From assembly GCA_963705835.1 (NCBI GenBank), contig CAVPLC010000056.1:1-64000 (forward strand): 64,000 nucleotides of DNA, read 5' to 3'. The notes under the pieces were generated by a model. The model was not told where the DNA came from. It saw only the letters and a program-made list of their open reading frames with translations, and ran no database searches. Of the stretch, positions 27,721-36,537 are shown in pieces (within the stretch, counting starts at the first letter, position 1; each line of letters opens with the position of its first letter). Source of the stretch: Palsa-504 sp963705835 (lineage in GTDB: Bacteria; Actinomycetota; Actinomycetes; Streptosporangiales; Streptosporangiaceae). Both the position numbers and the translations under genes were made by a program.

Positions 27721-29090
27721 GTGACGAACCGTTCCCTCCACGCGGTCCTGGTGGAACGTACGAGCCCGCGGCTGCTCGAGCTCCTGGCCGTGGCGCTCGA
27801 CGGCAGCGGGCCGGCCATCGCTCCCCTGGACGCCGCGACTACCCGCGTCCCGGCTGAACGAACTCCTCGACGCGCTGGCCCCGGACACGGTGGAGGATCC
27901 GCAGGGTGTTACCACCGTCCGTTCTGGACAAAGAAAAAAGGGAGTGGCCGAAGGTACGGCGGTCGTGATCGGCACCTCCGGATCCACCGGCACACCGAAA
28001 GGGGTTGAGCTCAGCGCGTCCGCGCTGCTGCACTCGGCGCGGGCCTCGCTGGCCAGGCTCGGCGCCCGGCCGGGCGAGCGGTGGCTATGCTGCCTGCCCG
28101 CCACGTACATCGCCGGGCTCCAGGTGCTGGTCCGGTCGCTGGTCAGCGGGACCGACCCGGTGCTGGCCGACCGCGCGGACGCCGAGACGGTCGCCTCGTC
28201 CGGCTGCGCGCACGTCTCGCTGGTCCCGACCCAGCTCCAGCGACTCCTCGCCGATCGACATGCCGATATACCGATAAATCGTGATATCCCGAACCCCCTT
28301 GGACCCCTTGGCCCCCTTGGACCCCTTGAACCCCCTTGGACCGCTGGCCGGGTTCTCCTCGGTGCTGCTCGGCGGGGCCGCCGCGCCGGCCGCGCTGCTG
28401 GACGCGGCCCGTGCCGCCGGGATTCCCGTGGTGACTACCTACGGCATGACCGAGACCTGCGGCGGCTGCGTCTACGACGGGATCCCGCTGGACGGGGTGC
28501 GGGTGAAGATCGATGACGGCCGGATCTGGATCGGCGGGCCAGTGCTGTTCTCCGGCTACCGCCCGGGGGGGTACGGGGGGGCGGGGAGTCCCCCCGTGAC
28601 CGGGGGGGTCACCGGGGGGGTCGCCTCTCCCAAGGGGGGTCTGGGGGGATGGGTCCCCCCAGAGAGAGAAGCCAGCACAGCCTGGTTCCGCACCGGTGAC
28701 CTGGGCTACCTGGATGCCTCGGGCCGGCTGACCGTACGGGGGCGCGCGGACGACCTCATCAACACCGGGGGGTACAAGGTGGTTCCGGGTGAGGTGGCGG
28801 CGGCGCTGCGGGACTGCCCCGGGGTCCGGGACGCGGTGGTACTCGGCCAGCCCGACCCCGAATGGGGCGAACGGGTCATCGCGGTCGTGGTGCCGGCCGA
28901 CCCGGCCAACCCGCCGACGCTCGAATTGCTCCGACTCCATGTGCGGGAGCGCCTGCCGCGTTACGCTGCTCCGAGCAGGGTCGTGGTGGTCGATGCCGTT
29001 CCTCTGCTCCCCAGCGGGAAACACGACATCGCCCGGCTCAGCCGGGAAGTGCTACGGCGGGAACAAACTGAGGCAGAGAGCGTTACTTAA
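27721..29090 (+). CDS. menE: MenE (o-succinylbenzoyl-CoA ligase), frameshifted twice, with repeat inserts
   Basis: Acyl-AMP-forming ligase of menaquinone synthesis. The pieces read in three frames. VTNRSLHAVLVERTSPRLLELL starts at 27721. After about 27845 the frame moves by one for SRLNELLDALAPDTVED and the P-loop GTSGSTGTPKGVE. After a tandem repeat near 28287-28342 it moves again for FSSVLLGGAAAPAALL, TTYGMTETCGGC, WFRTGDLGYLD, GRADDLINTGGYKV and the catalytic-lysine end LLPSGKHDIARL. A second G-run-rich insert lies at 28563-28675 without breaking the frame. As written the gene cannot give one protein; it is a pseudogene or the two shifts are errors. Confidence 0.85.
28287..28342 (+). repeat. 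CCCCTTGGAC-type tandem repeat in menE
   Basis: About five near-copies of a 10-11-nt unit (CCCCTTGGAC, CCCTTGGCCC and similar), read as Pro-Leu repeats in two frames (PLGPLGPLG or PLDPLAPLD). It sits between VPTQLQRLLAD and the FSSVLLGGAA core of MenE, next to an AT-rich stretch (CCGATATACCGATAAATCG) foreign to local composition. The copy number makes the insert a non-multiple of three, which would explain the second menE frameshift. Confidence 0.7.
28563..28675. repeat. G-run-rich repeat inside menE (frame stays open)
   Basis: Runs of six to eight G or C separated by short linkers, including G7-TCACC-G7-TCGCC and CAAGGGGGGTCTGGGGGGA, both also in menD but in the opposite relative order and read in a different frame. 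Ordinary MenE proteins pass directly from the SGYR region to WFRTGDLG, so the segment is an insertion of about 38 codons. Confidence 0.75.
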
Positions 29091-29206
29091 TAGTGCCCGG
29101 ACAATGTGCCCCGCTGAGGACTGCGCGGGGAAACGAGGGGTACTTGGTGGAAGCCCAGTGAACGACGTGTGGATTGCGTGCGTACATAGGAGGAGGGAGG
29201 TGTCTC

Positions 29207-30523
29207 ATGCCGCGGATCGCCGTTGCGATTTCTGATGAAGAGGCGAGCACGACCCGAGTGGATGATCTCATCCAGCGGGGACGTAGCCAGGGTCACCTGT
29301 CTCTTGCGGAGCTGAGGAACGCCTTTGACCAGGCAGGCCTGACTCCTGCCGAGGGAAGGTCAATACTGCGTGAGCTGACCGAGTCCGGCGTTCGGCTGGC
29401 CAACGAGCTGCCCGAGCCGGCCAAGGGCCGCCCGGTACGCGCGGCCACCGCCACGGCGCGGGCCGCCAAGGACGCGGACGACGCTGATGCTGAGTCCGGC
29501 GATGACACCGACGTCGACCTTGCCGATGTCGACGTGGTGAGCCTCGAGGCAGAGGCCGCCGCGCTCACCGAGGCCGACCGGCTCACCGAGGTCGATCTTG
29601 ATGACCAGACGCCCGCCATGGGCGACTCGGTGCATACCTACCTGAAGTCCATCGGCCGTACCAGCCTGCTCACCGCCGAGCAGGAGGTGGACCTGGCCAA
29701 GCGGATCGAGGCCGGTCTGTTCGCCGAGCACAAGCTTGAGAGCGCCACCGGGCTGGACGAGAACCACCGGCGTGACCTTGAGCTGGTCGCCGAGGACGGG
29801 CGGCGCGCCAAGGCGCACATGCTCGAGGCGAACCTGCGGCTGGTCGTGTCGGTGGCCAAGAAGTACAGCGACCGGGGGCTGTCCCTGCTGGACGTGGTGC
29901 AGGAGGGCAACCTCGGCCTGATCCGGGCCGTCGAGAAGTTCGACTACACCAAGGGCTACAAGTTCTCCACCTACGCCATGTGGTGGATCCGGCAGGCCAT
30001 CCAGCGCGGCTTCGCCGACTCGGCCCGGACCATCCGGCTGCCGGTGCACGTGCTCGAGATGCTCAGCAAGCTGAGCCGGGTCGAGCGTGACATGCACCAG
30101 CGCCTGGGCCGGGAGCCGACGCCGGAAGAGCTCGCCGTCGAGCTGGACCGCACGCCGGACCAGATCGAGGAGCTGCTGCGCACCAGCCGCCAGCCGATCA
30201 GCCTGGACTCCACGATCGGCGAGGACGGCGAGACCAGCATCGGCGACCTGATCGAGGACGTGGACGCGCCCGAGGCCTCCGAGCTCGTTGACCGTCAGCT
30301 GATGGCCGAGCAGCTGCGTTCGGCGCTGGACGCGCTGACGCCGCGCGAGGCGACGATCATGGCCATGCGGTTCGGCCTGTACGACGGCAACCCGCACACG
30401 CTGGACGAGATCGGCCGTGCGCTGGGCCTGACCCGCGAGCGGATCAGGCAGCTCGAGAAGCAGTCGCTGTCCAAGCTGCGTCACCCGAGCCGCGCCCAGC
30501 CGCTGCTCGACTTCGCCAGCTAA
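29207..30523 (+). CDS. RNA polymerase sigma-70 factor, RpoD/HrdB-like
   Basis: A 438-residue group 1 or group 2 sigma factor. The ATG at 29207 follows a strong GGAGGAGGGAGG Shine-Dalgarno. A region 1.1-like N-terminus and an acidic Asp/Ala linker are followed by region 1.2 (DSVHTYLKSIGRTSLLTAEQE), region 2 (ANLRLVVSVAKKYSDRGLSLLD, FSTYAMWWIRQAI), region 3, and region 4 with the HTH (TLDEIGRALGLTRERIRQLE). Primary factors usually read GVTRERIRQIE, so this may be a group 2 paralog (HrdA/C/D-type) instead of the essential one. Two hairpin-forming arms follow the stop. Confidence 0.93.
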   Translation: MPRIAVAISDEEASTTRVDDLIQRGRSQGHLSLAELRNAFDQAGLTPAEGRSILRELTESGVRLANELPEPAKGRPVRAATATARAAKDADDADAESGDDTDVDLADVDVVSLEAEAAALTEADRLTEVDLDDQTPAMGDSVHTYLKSIGRTSLLTAEQEVDLAKRIEAGLFAEHKLESATGLDENHRRDLELVAEDGRRAKAHMLEANLRLVVSVAKKYSDRGLSLLDVVQEGNLGLIRAVEKFDYTKGYKFSTYAMWWIRQAIQRGFADSARTIRLPVHVLEMLSKLSRVERDMHQRLGREPTPEELAVELDRTPDQIEELLRTSRQPISLDSTIGEDGETSIGDLIEDVDAPEASELVDRQLMAEQLRSALDALTPREATIMAMRFGLYDGNPHTLDEIGRALGLTRERIRQLEKQSLSKLRHPSRAQPLLDFAS

Positions 30524-30551
30524 CCATTACCTCTACTTGCCTCCCGACCAT

Positions 30552-30584
30552 GTGCCGGGCCCGACCTCCCGCCGGGCCCGGCAC
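30552..30584 (+). terminator. Hairpin terminator after the sigma factor gene
   Basis: GTGCCGGGCCCG (30552-30563) and CGGGCCCGGCAC (30573-30584) form a perfect 12-bp G:C stem with a 9-nt loop, 29 nt after the stop. There is no U-tract, as is common for terminators in GC-rich actinomycetes. Confidence 0.65.
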
Positions 30585-30613
30585 TCGGTTTCCCGGGGAA
30601 GTAGCCTCGGGCT

Positions 30614-31432
30614 ATGAGCGGTACGACGACGGCCAGGCGGCGGGTGCTGCGAGTAGCGGTGGCCGGTGCGGCGGAGCACCGGGCCGACCTGCTCGCGGTC
30701 GAGGAGCCGCTGGAGATACGGGTTGACGGCGAGCCGCTCACGGTGACGATGCGCACTCCGGGCGACGACATCGACCTGGCCGCCGGGTTCCTGTTTACCG
30801 AGGGCCTGCTCGGCAGCCTGGACGAGGTGCACGAGATTCGCATGTGCGACCAGAACGTGGCCGCGGTGACGGCCAAGCCGGGCCACGCGCTGCGCTATCA
30901 GCACGCGGACGCCGCGGGGCCGGCCAGGAAGTTCCTCATGACCAGCGCCTGCGGGGTGTGTGGCAAGGACAGCATCGAGGCGATCCGGGTCCGGTCCGCA
31001 TTCGACGTGGCCGCAGATCCGGCTCGTGTCTCCCCCGCCGTGCTGGCCGCGCTGCCCGACCGGCTCATCCAGGCGCAGCGGGTGTTCAGCCGCACCGGCG
31101 GGCTGCACGCGGCCGGGCTGTTCACCGCGGACGGCACTCTGGTGGTGCTGCGCGAGGACGTGGGCCGGCACAACGCGGTGGACAAGATCGCCGGCTGGGC
31201 GCTGCGTTCCGGGCGGCTGCCGCTGGCCGGTCACGTCCTCCTGGTCAGCGGCCGGGCTTCGTTCGAGCTGGCGCAGAAGGCGATCATGATCGGGGTCCCG
31301 GTGCTGGCGGCCGTGTCCGCGCCGTCCTCGCTGGCCGCCTCACTGGCCGAGGAGGGCGGGCTGACCCTGGTCGGGTTCTTGCGCGGCACCACGATGAACG
31401 TCTACGCGGGTGCGCACCGGGTGAGCCCCTAG
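30614..31432 (+). CDS. fdhD: Formate dehydrogenase accessory sulfurtransferase FdhD
   Basis: A 272-residue cytoplasmic protein that transfers sulfur from IscS-type desulfurases to the molybdenum cofactor of formate dehydrogenases. The catalytic CGVCG motif in MTSACGVCGKDSIE is intact, as are DDIDLAAGFLFTEGL, REDVGRHNAVDKI and the C-terminal GFLRGTTMNVYAG. No formate dehydrogenase gene lies within the window. Overlaps the convergent MBL-fold gene by 4 nt. Confidence 0.95.
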   Translation: MSGTTTARRRVLRVAVAGAAEHRADLLAVEEPLEIRVDGEPLTVTMRTPGDDIDLAAGFLFTEGLLGSLDEVHEIRMCDQNVAAVTAKPGHALRYQHADAAGPARKFLMTSACGVCGKDSIEAIRVRSAFDVAADPARVSPAVLAALPDRLIQAQRVFSRTGGLHAAGLFTADGTLVVLREDVGRHNAVDKIAGWALRSGRLPLAGHVLLVSGRASFELAQKAIMIGVPVLAAVSAPSSLAASLAEEGGLTLVGFLRGTTMNVYAGAHRVSP

Positions 31433-32469
31433 GCGACCTGGTAGAGGTCGGTGCCTTCGGCGGATACCGAGCGGGTCACCTGGCCGCGGACCGCGAGCAC
31501 CTCAAGATGCGCGGCCGTCTCGTTGACCGCCTGGACCTGGCTGAACAGGTCCAGGTCAGCGAAGGCCTTGTGCCGCCGGGTCCACTTGATCGCCTTCGCA
31601 ACCTCATAGGGGGTCGCCTGGCCGGCCCGCACCGCGCTGAAGGTCTCCGCCAGGCGCGTGTCGTGGTGGGCCAGCAGTTCGTGGACGCGGTCGTGGGTGC
31701 TGCTGGTGACCGGGCCGTGGGCGGGCAGCAGCCGGGCATCGGGCAGCGCGAGCGTCCGGGCCAGGGATCCGAGGTAGTCGCTCAGGGCCATCCGGTTGCC
31801 CGCCGCCTCGAACCCGATCGAGGGCGTGATGTGCGGGAGCACGTGGTCGCCGGCGAACATCATCTGGGCCGCAGCGTCGTGATAGATGAGGTGGCCGCGG
31901 GTGTGGCCGGGCGTGTGAACCGCCCGCAGCGTGCGCGTCCGCAGGTCGAGGTCGGTCCCGTCGGCCAGCCAGCGGTCGGGGTCCTCCCAGTCGATGATGG
32001 CTGGGGGCCGCCGGTTCTGCGCGGCAAGCTCGGTGATCAGCTCCAGGGCACCCAGCCTGCGCAGGCCGTCGACGCCGAAGAACCGGTTCCCGCCGCCGTT
32101 GACCATCTCCCTGGTCGCGATCAGGTTGGCGCGCTCCTCCTCGCCCAGGCTGATCAGGCTGTGGAACGTCCGCCGCAGCTCGACGGCGAGGGAGTAATGA
32201 TCGATGTGAATGTGGGTCACGAAGAAGTTGCGGACGTCGCCCAGCTCGTACCCGATCTGGGCCAGCGCCGCGGTGAGCCGCTCCCTGGCCGGGACCAGGG
32301 CTATCCCGGCGTCGATCAGGTCGACTCCGCCGGGATCGGTGATGGCGTAGACGTTGACCGCCTTGAGCCCGTCCATCGGCAGCGGCAGCGGGATCCGGTA
32401 CACGCCCCCGCCGAGATCCTCGACTCCCGGCTCGGTCCAGGCGTACCTGTCCGCCGTCGCATGGCTCAT
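31429..32469 (-). CDS. MBL-fold metallo-hydrolase
   Basis: A 346-residue zinc-type metallo-beta-lactamase-fold hydrolase. The metal motif THIHIDHY (HxHxDH), HTPGHTRGHL, GDHVLPH and a C-terminal winged-helix-like segment (LFSQVQAVNETAAHLEVL) resemble the LACTB2/GloB-related group. The ATG at 32469 starts the family-like N-terminus; the in-frame extension to 32532 is not conserved-looking. The substrate is unknown. Confidence 0.85.
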   Translation of the reverse strand: MSHATADRYAWTEPGVEDLGGGVYRIPLPLPMDGLKAVNVYAITDPGGVDLIDAGIALVPARERLTAALAQIGYELGDVRNFFVTHIHIDHYSLAVELRRTFHSLISLGEEERANLIATREMVNGGGNRFFGVDGLRRLGALELITELAAQNRRPPAIIDWEDPDRWLADGTDLDLRTRTLRAVHTPGHTRGHLIYHDAAAQMMFAGDHVLPHITPSIGFEAAGNRMALSDYLGSLARTLALPDARLLPAHGPVTSSTHDRVHELLAHHDTRLAETFSAVRAGQATPYEVAKAIKWTRRHKAFADLDLFSQVQAVNETAAHLEVLAVRGQVTRSVSAEGTDLYQVA

Positions 32470-32603
32470 CGTGTCGTTGACCCTTCGCTCGGACCCAAGA
32501 CCCCCAGCCATCTTAGGTACGCGGATCGGCATATGTCCCGATGCCGACGGCTGCCAGCACAGCAGATGATCACCATGCGGTCAGCGAGCTGCGATCGCTG
32601 ATC

Positions 32604-32762
32604 ATGGTGGAGGGCAGCCTGGTGCCAGATCATGAACAGGGGCCAGCCTGGATGTCGGGCCTGCCATCCGGCGGGCTGGTAGGCAGGGCAGCCGAGTCAG
32701 CTGCCATCCAGCGCACGCTGGGCCGTGCGCGGCTGGTCACGATCACCGGGCCGCCCGCCAGA
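32604..32762 (+). pseudogene. Remnant of an AfsR/LuxR-type ATPase N-terminus
   Basis: A short stretch reads LVGRAAESAAIQRTLGRARLVTITGPP, the typical start of the NB-ARC/AAA domain of SARP or LAL regulators, just before the P-loop. The P-loop itself and everything after it are missing; the frame runs into unrelated sequence and the dehydrogenase start. Probably a decayed fragment. It fills most of the 350-nt gap between the MBL gene and the dehydrogenase. Confidence 0.5.
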
Positions 32763-32818
32763 TCTTGCGCCGCTACGATGCCGCAGACTGATACTCATTC
32801 ACGCAGACAGGAGACGCC

Positions 32819-33955
32819 ATGGCGGGCGAGCCGGCGGCGGGACGCGATCATGATGGTCCGGAGGTCATCGAGCTGAGCTCGGTCCCTGGCTTCGTGGTGT
32901 TCGACCTGCCTGGCGCGCCGCATTCGGCTGGGGGGACGCGGCTGGCGCCGGACGTCAGCGTGGCCGAGGTGGCGCTGCTGGCGCGGGCCATGACCTACAA
33001 GTTCGCCGCGCTGGGCGCGCGGATGGGCGGGGCCAAGGCGGGCGTGCGCGGGGATCCGGCGGACCGCGCGGGCAAGGCCGTCCTGATGGCCAGGTTCTGC
33101 GCGGAGATCGCTCCGCTCGTCGACGCGGGCCGGCTGCTGACCGGCCCGGACATGGGCACGGCCGAGGAGGACTTCGCGCCGCTGCGGGAGAACCAGGCCG
33201 CGCCCGCGGCGATCAGCGCCGTGGTGGACGGCGTGCCGTTCGAGGATCTGCTGACCGGCTACGGCGTCGCGGCGGCCGCCGAGGCCGCGCTGGCCGCCCG
33301 GTGGGGCGGGGGCTGGGACGGCCGCTCGGTGGCCATTGAGGGGTTCGGCAAGGTGGGCGGCGGCGTGGCTCGTGAGGTCACCCGCCGCGGCGGCCGCGTG
33401 GTGGCGGTGTCCACCGTGGCCGGGTGCCTGGCCGACTCCGCGGGTCTGGACGTCGACCGGCTGCTCGCGCTGCGCCGGGCCCACGGCGACGCGTGTGTCC
33501 TGCAGTACGGCCTGCCGGCCGGGCCGCCACGCGAGCTGTTCACCGAGGTGGAAGCCGACGTCGTGGTGCCAGGGACCCGGCCCGCGGTGATCAGCGGCTG
33601 GACCGCGGCACGGCTGCCCGCGGGCGTCCGCGTCGTCGCGCCCGCGGCGAACGTGCCGTACACCGCGCGGGGAGCCGACGTGCTGCGCCGCCGGGGCATC
33701 GTGGCGCTGCCCGACTTCGTGTGCAACGCGGGCGGGGTGATCGGCTACCGGTCAGCTGACGGCGCGAGCCCGGAAGAGGTCCTGGCCAGCGTCAACACCA
33801 CCATCACCGGCCTGATCCGCGACGCGCTGGGTCATCCCGGCGGCCCGATCGCGGGGGCCTGCGAGCGGGCCGGGGCGTTCCTGCGCGGCTGGTGGGGCGA
33901 GCCGCCGAGCCCGCCGTTCGCGCCGGAGCCCTTGGTTGACCCTGACACCGTGTGA
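32819..33955 (+). CDS. Glu/Leu/Phe/Val dehydrogenase family protein
   Basis: A 378-residue NAD(P)-dependent amino acid dehydrogenase-like enzyme. The N-terminal domain has the substrate loop ALGARMGGAKAGV (catalytic Lys), TGPDMGTAEEDF follows, and the C-terminal Rossmann domain has IEGFGKVGGGVAREV and PDFVCNAGGVIGY. A little shorter than hexameric GDHs and closer to the Leu/Phe dehydrogenase branch. Exact substrate not assigned. ATG start with a GGAG Shine-Dalgarno. Confidence 0.88.
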   Translation: MAGEPAAGRDHDGPEVIELSSVPGFVVFDLPGAPHSAGGTRLAPDVSVAEVALLARAMTYKFAALGARMGGAKAGVRGDPADRAGKAVLMARFCAEIAPLVDAGRLLTGPDMGTAEEDFAPLRENQAAPAAISAVVDGVPFEDLLTGYGVAAAAEAALAARWGGGWDGRSVAIEGFGKVGGGVAREVTRRGGRVVAVSTVAGCLADSAGLDVDRLLALRRAHGDACVLQYGLPAGPPRELFTEVEADVVVPGTRPAVISGWTAARLPAGVRVVAPAANVPYTARGADVLRRRGIVALPDFVCNAGGVIGYRSADGASPEEVLASVNTTITGLIRDALGHPGGPIAGACERAGAFLRGWWGEPPSPPFAPEPLVDPDTV

Positions 33956-33976
33956 GGCTATAGAACGGGACTCGTC

Positions 33977-34807
33977 ATGTTCAGCATCGGGGAGTTCGCC
34001 AGGCACGGCCGCGTGTCGGTCCGCATGCTCCGGCACTACGACGCGATCGGCCTGCTGCGTCCCGCCTGCGTGGATCCGGCGAGCGGGTACCGGTTCTATC
34101 AGGCCAGGCAGCTGTCCGAGCTGAACCGCGTCATCGCGCTCAAGGAACTCGGATTCACCCTGCAGCAGGTCCAGGCGATCCTGGAGGAGCAGGTCAGCGC
34201 GGCCGAACTCCGCGGGATGCTCAAGCTGCGCCGGGCCGAGATCCACGCCCAGATCGAGGCCGAGACCACCCGGCTGGCCCGGGTCGAGGCGCGGCTGCTG
34301 ACGATCGAGGACGAGGCGCGGGTGCCGACCGACGGGGTCGTCATCAAGCACCTCGCCCCGGTCCGGGTGGCCGAGCTGACCGGCACGGCCACGGGGTACG
34401 AGCCCGAGTGCATCACGCCGGTCATCCAGCCGCTGTACTGCGACCTGTGGCAGCGGATGGCCAGCGCGGGCGTCACCGCGTCGGGCCCGGCCATCGCGTA
34501 CTACGAGGACACGCCGACCGGTCACGGCTCCATCGTGGTTCATGCCGCCGTGCCGGTGGTCACCGAGGCCGTGGCTGGTCACGACCTCAACGTCACGGAC
34601 CTGCCGGAGGTCCAGACCGCGGCGGCCATCATCCACCACGGCTCCATGAACGACGTGATAGCCACCGGCCAGGCGCTGGCCTGGTGGATCGACGCCAACG
34701 GGTACCGGTCCGCCGGCTACGCCCGCGAGGTCACCCTGGAGTGGTCCGCTGACACTGACCAGTGGGTCACCGAACTGCAGCAGCCGATCTATACAACGGG
34801 AGGATGA
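33977..34807 (+). CDS. MerR-family regulator with GyrI-like effector domain
   Basis: A 276-residue BmrR-type activator. N-terminal MerR HTH (FSIGEFARHGRVSVRMLRHYDAIGLLRPA), a coiled-coil dimerisation helix, then a C-terminal GyrI-like small-molecule binding domain from about residue 115. These proteins respond to hydrophobic cations or drugs. The next gene encodes a stand-alone GyrI-like protein and starts at the stop, so the two form an operon. Confidence 0.92.
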   Translation: MFSIGEFARHGRVSVRMLRHYDAIGLLRPACVDPASGYRFYQARQLSELNRVIALKELGFTLQQVQAILEEQVSAAELRGMLKLRRAEIHAQIEAETTRLARVEARLLTIEDEARVPTDGVVIKHLAPVRVAELTGTATGYEPECITPVIQPLYCDLWQRMASAGVTASGPAIAYYEDTPTGHGSIVVHAAVPVVTEAVAGHDLNVTDLPEVQTAAAIIHHGSMNDVIATGQALAWWIDANGYRSAGYAREVTLEWSADTDQWVTELQQPIYTTGG

Positions 34808-34812
34808 GCAGA

Positions 34813-35307
34813 ATGTCAGCAGCACCGGAAATCGTGATACGCACCGAGCAGCCGTACGTGGCGATCAAGGCCCGAGTCACCATGTCCGAGCTCCCCGCGC
34901 TGGGCGCCCGCCTCGGCGAAGTGTTCGGCTGGCTGGGCGCCCGCGGGCTCGCGCCCGCAGGGGCGCCGTTCTTCAAGTACAACGTCGTCGACATGGCGCG
35001 CGAACTCGACATGGAGGCGGGCGTGCCGGTCGCGGCGGCCGTGGACGGCGACGGCCACATGGTGTCCGGCGTGCTCCCCGCCGGGCGGTACGCGACGCTC
35101 ACGCACGTGGGTCACCCCAGCGAGCTCGCCGGGGTCACCGAGACGCTGCTGGACTGGGCGGCCGGGCAGGGCCTGACGTGGGACACGTCGCCGGGCCCGG
35201 ACGGCGACGTGTGGGGCGGCCGGCTGGAGATCTACCTGACCGATCCCGCCCAGGAGCCCGACATGAGCAAATGGGAAACCCAGCTCGCCTTCCGCCTGGC
35301 AGACTAG
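34813..35307 (+). CDS. GyrI-like domain protein
   Basis: A 164-residue stand-alone GyrI-like (SOUL/BmrR effector) domain: EQPYVAIKARVTMSELPAL, FFKYNVVDMARELDMEAGVPV and AGRYATLTHVGHPSEL. The start at 34813 suits the GGGAGG Shine-Dalgarno at about 34798; an ATG at 34804 overlaps the upstream stop but is too close to it. Such proteins bind or hydrolyse small toxic ligands. Coupled to the MerR regulator. Confidence 0.88.
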   Translation: MSAAPEIVIRTEQPYVAIKARVTMSELPALGARLGEVFGWLGARGLAPAGAPFFKYNVVDMARELDMEAGVPVAAAVDGDGHMVSGVLPAGRYATLTHVGHPSELAGVTETLLDWAAGQGLTWDTSPGPDGDVWGGRLEIYLTDPAQEPDMSKWETQLAFRLAD

Positions 35308-35477
35308 CGAGAACTCGCTGGCCGCCATCCGCAGCCGGGACTTCGCGCGCGCCGCGCCCGGCGGTCAGGAAGATCCCCGCAAATGAGGCGACCCGGACGG
35401 GGAGGCCATGCCTGGCGTCGTGTTCGCCCGGGCGGGCGGCACGCAAGACCGGGCGGCTCAGGCGGCCGTGACCAGGG

Positions 35478-36350
35478 TCAGCCGGCGCGTCCGTTCTGCC
35501 GTCCGCCGGCCGGGCCCGGGTGGCCGGTGAAGCCGAGCAGTGCCCGGTTGACCTCCTCGGCGTGGGTCCAGATGACCGCGTGCGGCCCGCCCGCGATGAT
35601 GGTGGAGCGGGCGTTGGCCAGCAGCGCGGGGAGCCTGCGGCTGGTGGCCTGGTAGGGCAGCACGCGGTCCTGGTCGCCGTGGATGACCAGGACGGGGACG
35701 CTGATCGTGGCCAGGTCGGCCCGGAAGTCTTCCCGGCAGGCGGTGACGCAGCCGACGGCGGCGTGGGCCGAGGCGGCGAGGGCGACGTAGAAGCTGTTCT
35801 GCCACGCCTGGTCGCTGACCCGGTCCCCGCCCAGCAGGTCGATGTTGTAGGACTGGTCCAGGAAGTCTTTCATCGCGGCCGGCCGGTCGGCGGCGAGACG
35901 ATCCGTGAGGCCGTCGAAGACGCTGCGGTCGATGCCGTCGGGGTTGTCGTCGGTCTGGAGCAGGAACGGCAGCAGCGGCGCCACCAGCACGGCCGCGCTG
36001 ACCCGTCCCGGGCCGTACACGGCCAGGTAGCGGGCCACCTCGCCGGTCCCCATGCCGAATCCGGCTAGCACCACCTCGCGCAGGTCGAGCCGGCTGAGCA
36101 GGACATGAAGATCGCCGGCCAGGGTGCCGAAGTCATAGCCCACGCTCGGGCGGCTGGAGGCGCCGAAGCCGCGCCGGTCGTAGGTGATCACCCGGTGCCC
36201 GGCGGCGAGCAGGGCGGCCTCCTGTTTTTCCCAGGAGTGCCCGTTCTGCGCGTAGCCGTGCACCAGCACGACGGGAGGACCGGATCCGTGGTCCTCGTAG
36301 TAGATCCGGATGGCGGCGGAGTTCTCCCGCCCGACAGTGACAAAAGGCAT
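35478..36350 (-). CDS. Alpha/beta hydrolase lacking the nucleophile serine
   Basis: A 290-residue alpha/beta hydrolase of the non-heme chloroperoxidase-like group (VVLVHGYAQNGHSWEKQ, YDRRGFGASSRP). The nucleophile elbow, normally GFSMG, reads GFGMG: the Ser codon is GGC (Gly). The acid (VIHGDQDRVLP) and the histidine (GGPHAVIWTH) remain. The ATG at 36350 is the family start; the frame extends to 36749 only as antisense of the regulator gene. Probably inactive as a hydrolase, or it carries a non-hydrolytic role. Confidence 0.87.
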   Translation of the reverse strand: MPFVTVGRENSAAIRIYYEDHGSGPPVVLVHGYAQNGHSWEKQEAALLAAGHRVITYDRRGFGASSRPSVGYDFGTLAGDLHVLLSRLDLREVVLAGFGMGTGEVARYLAVYGPGRVSAAVLVAPLLPFLLQTDDNPDGIDRSVFDGLTDRLAADRPAAMKDFLDQSYNIDLLGGDRVSDQAWQNSFYVALAASAHAAVGCVTACREDFRADLATISVPVLVIHGDQDRVLPYQATSRRLPALLANARSTIIAGGPHAVIWTHAEEVNRALLGFTGHPGPAGGRQNGRAG

Positions 36351-36537
36351 CGTGATCCTCGCCGTCTGGTGTTTGCCGTGGTAACGCCTGGCCCGGTCTT
36401 CACTGTGGCTCCCGGGCGGGCGCGGGCGGTATCGGTGGGGTGACTGCACTTTGCGCGGTGCGGGCATGCTGGGGCGGCGGCCGCTGTTGAGCCTGGGGAC
36501 GGCGTTGACGAAACGCACGGGCCGAGAGGACAGGCGG

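Noticed and set aside
30614..31432. fdhD as evidence for a formate dehydrogenase locus
   Set aside because: No fdhA or other formate dehydrogenase gene is present in the window and the flanking genes are unrelated.
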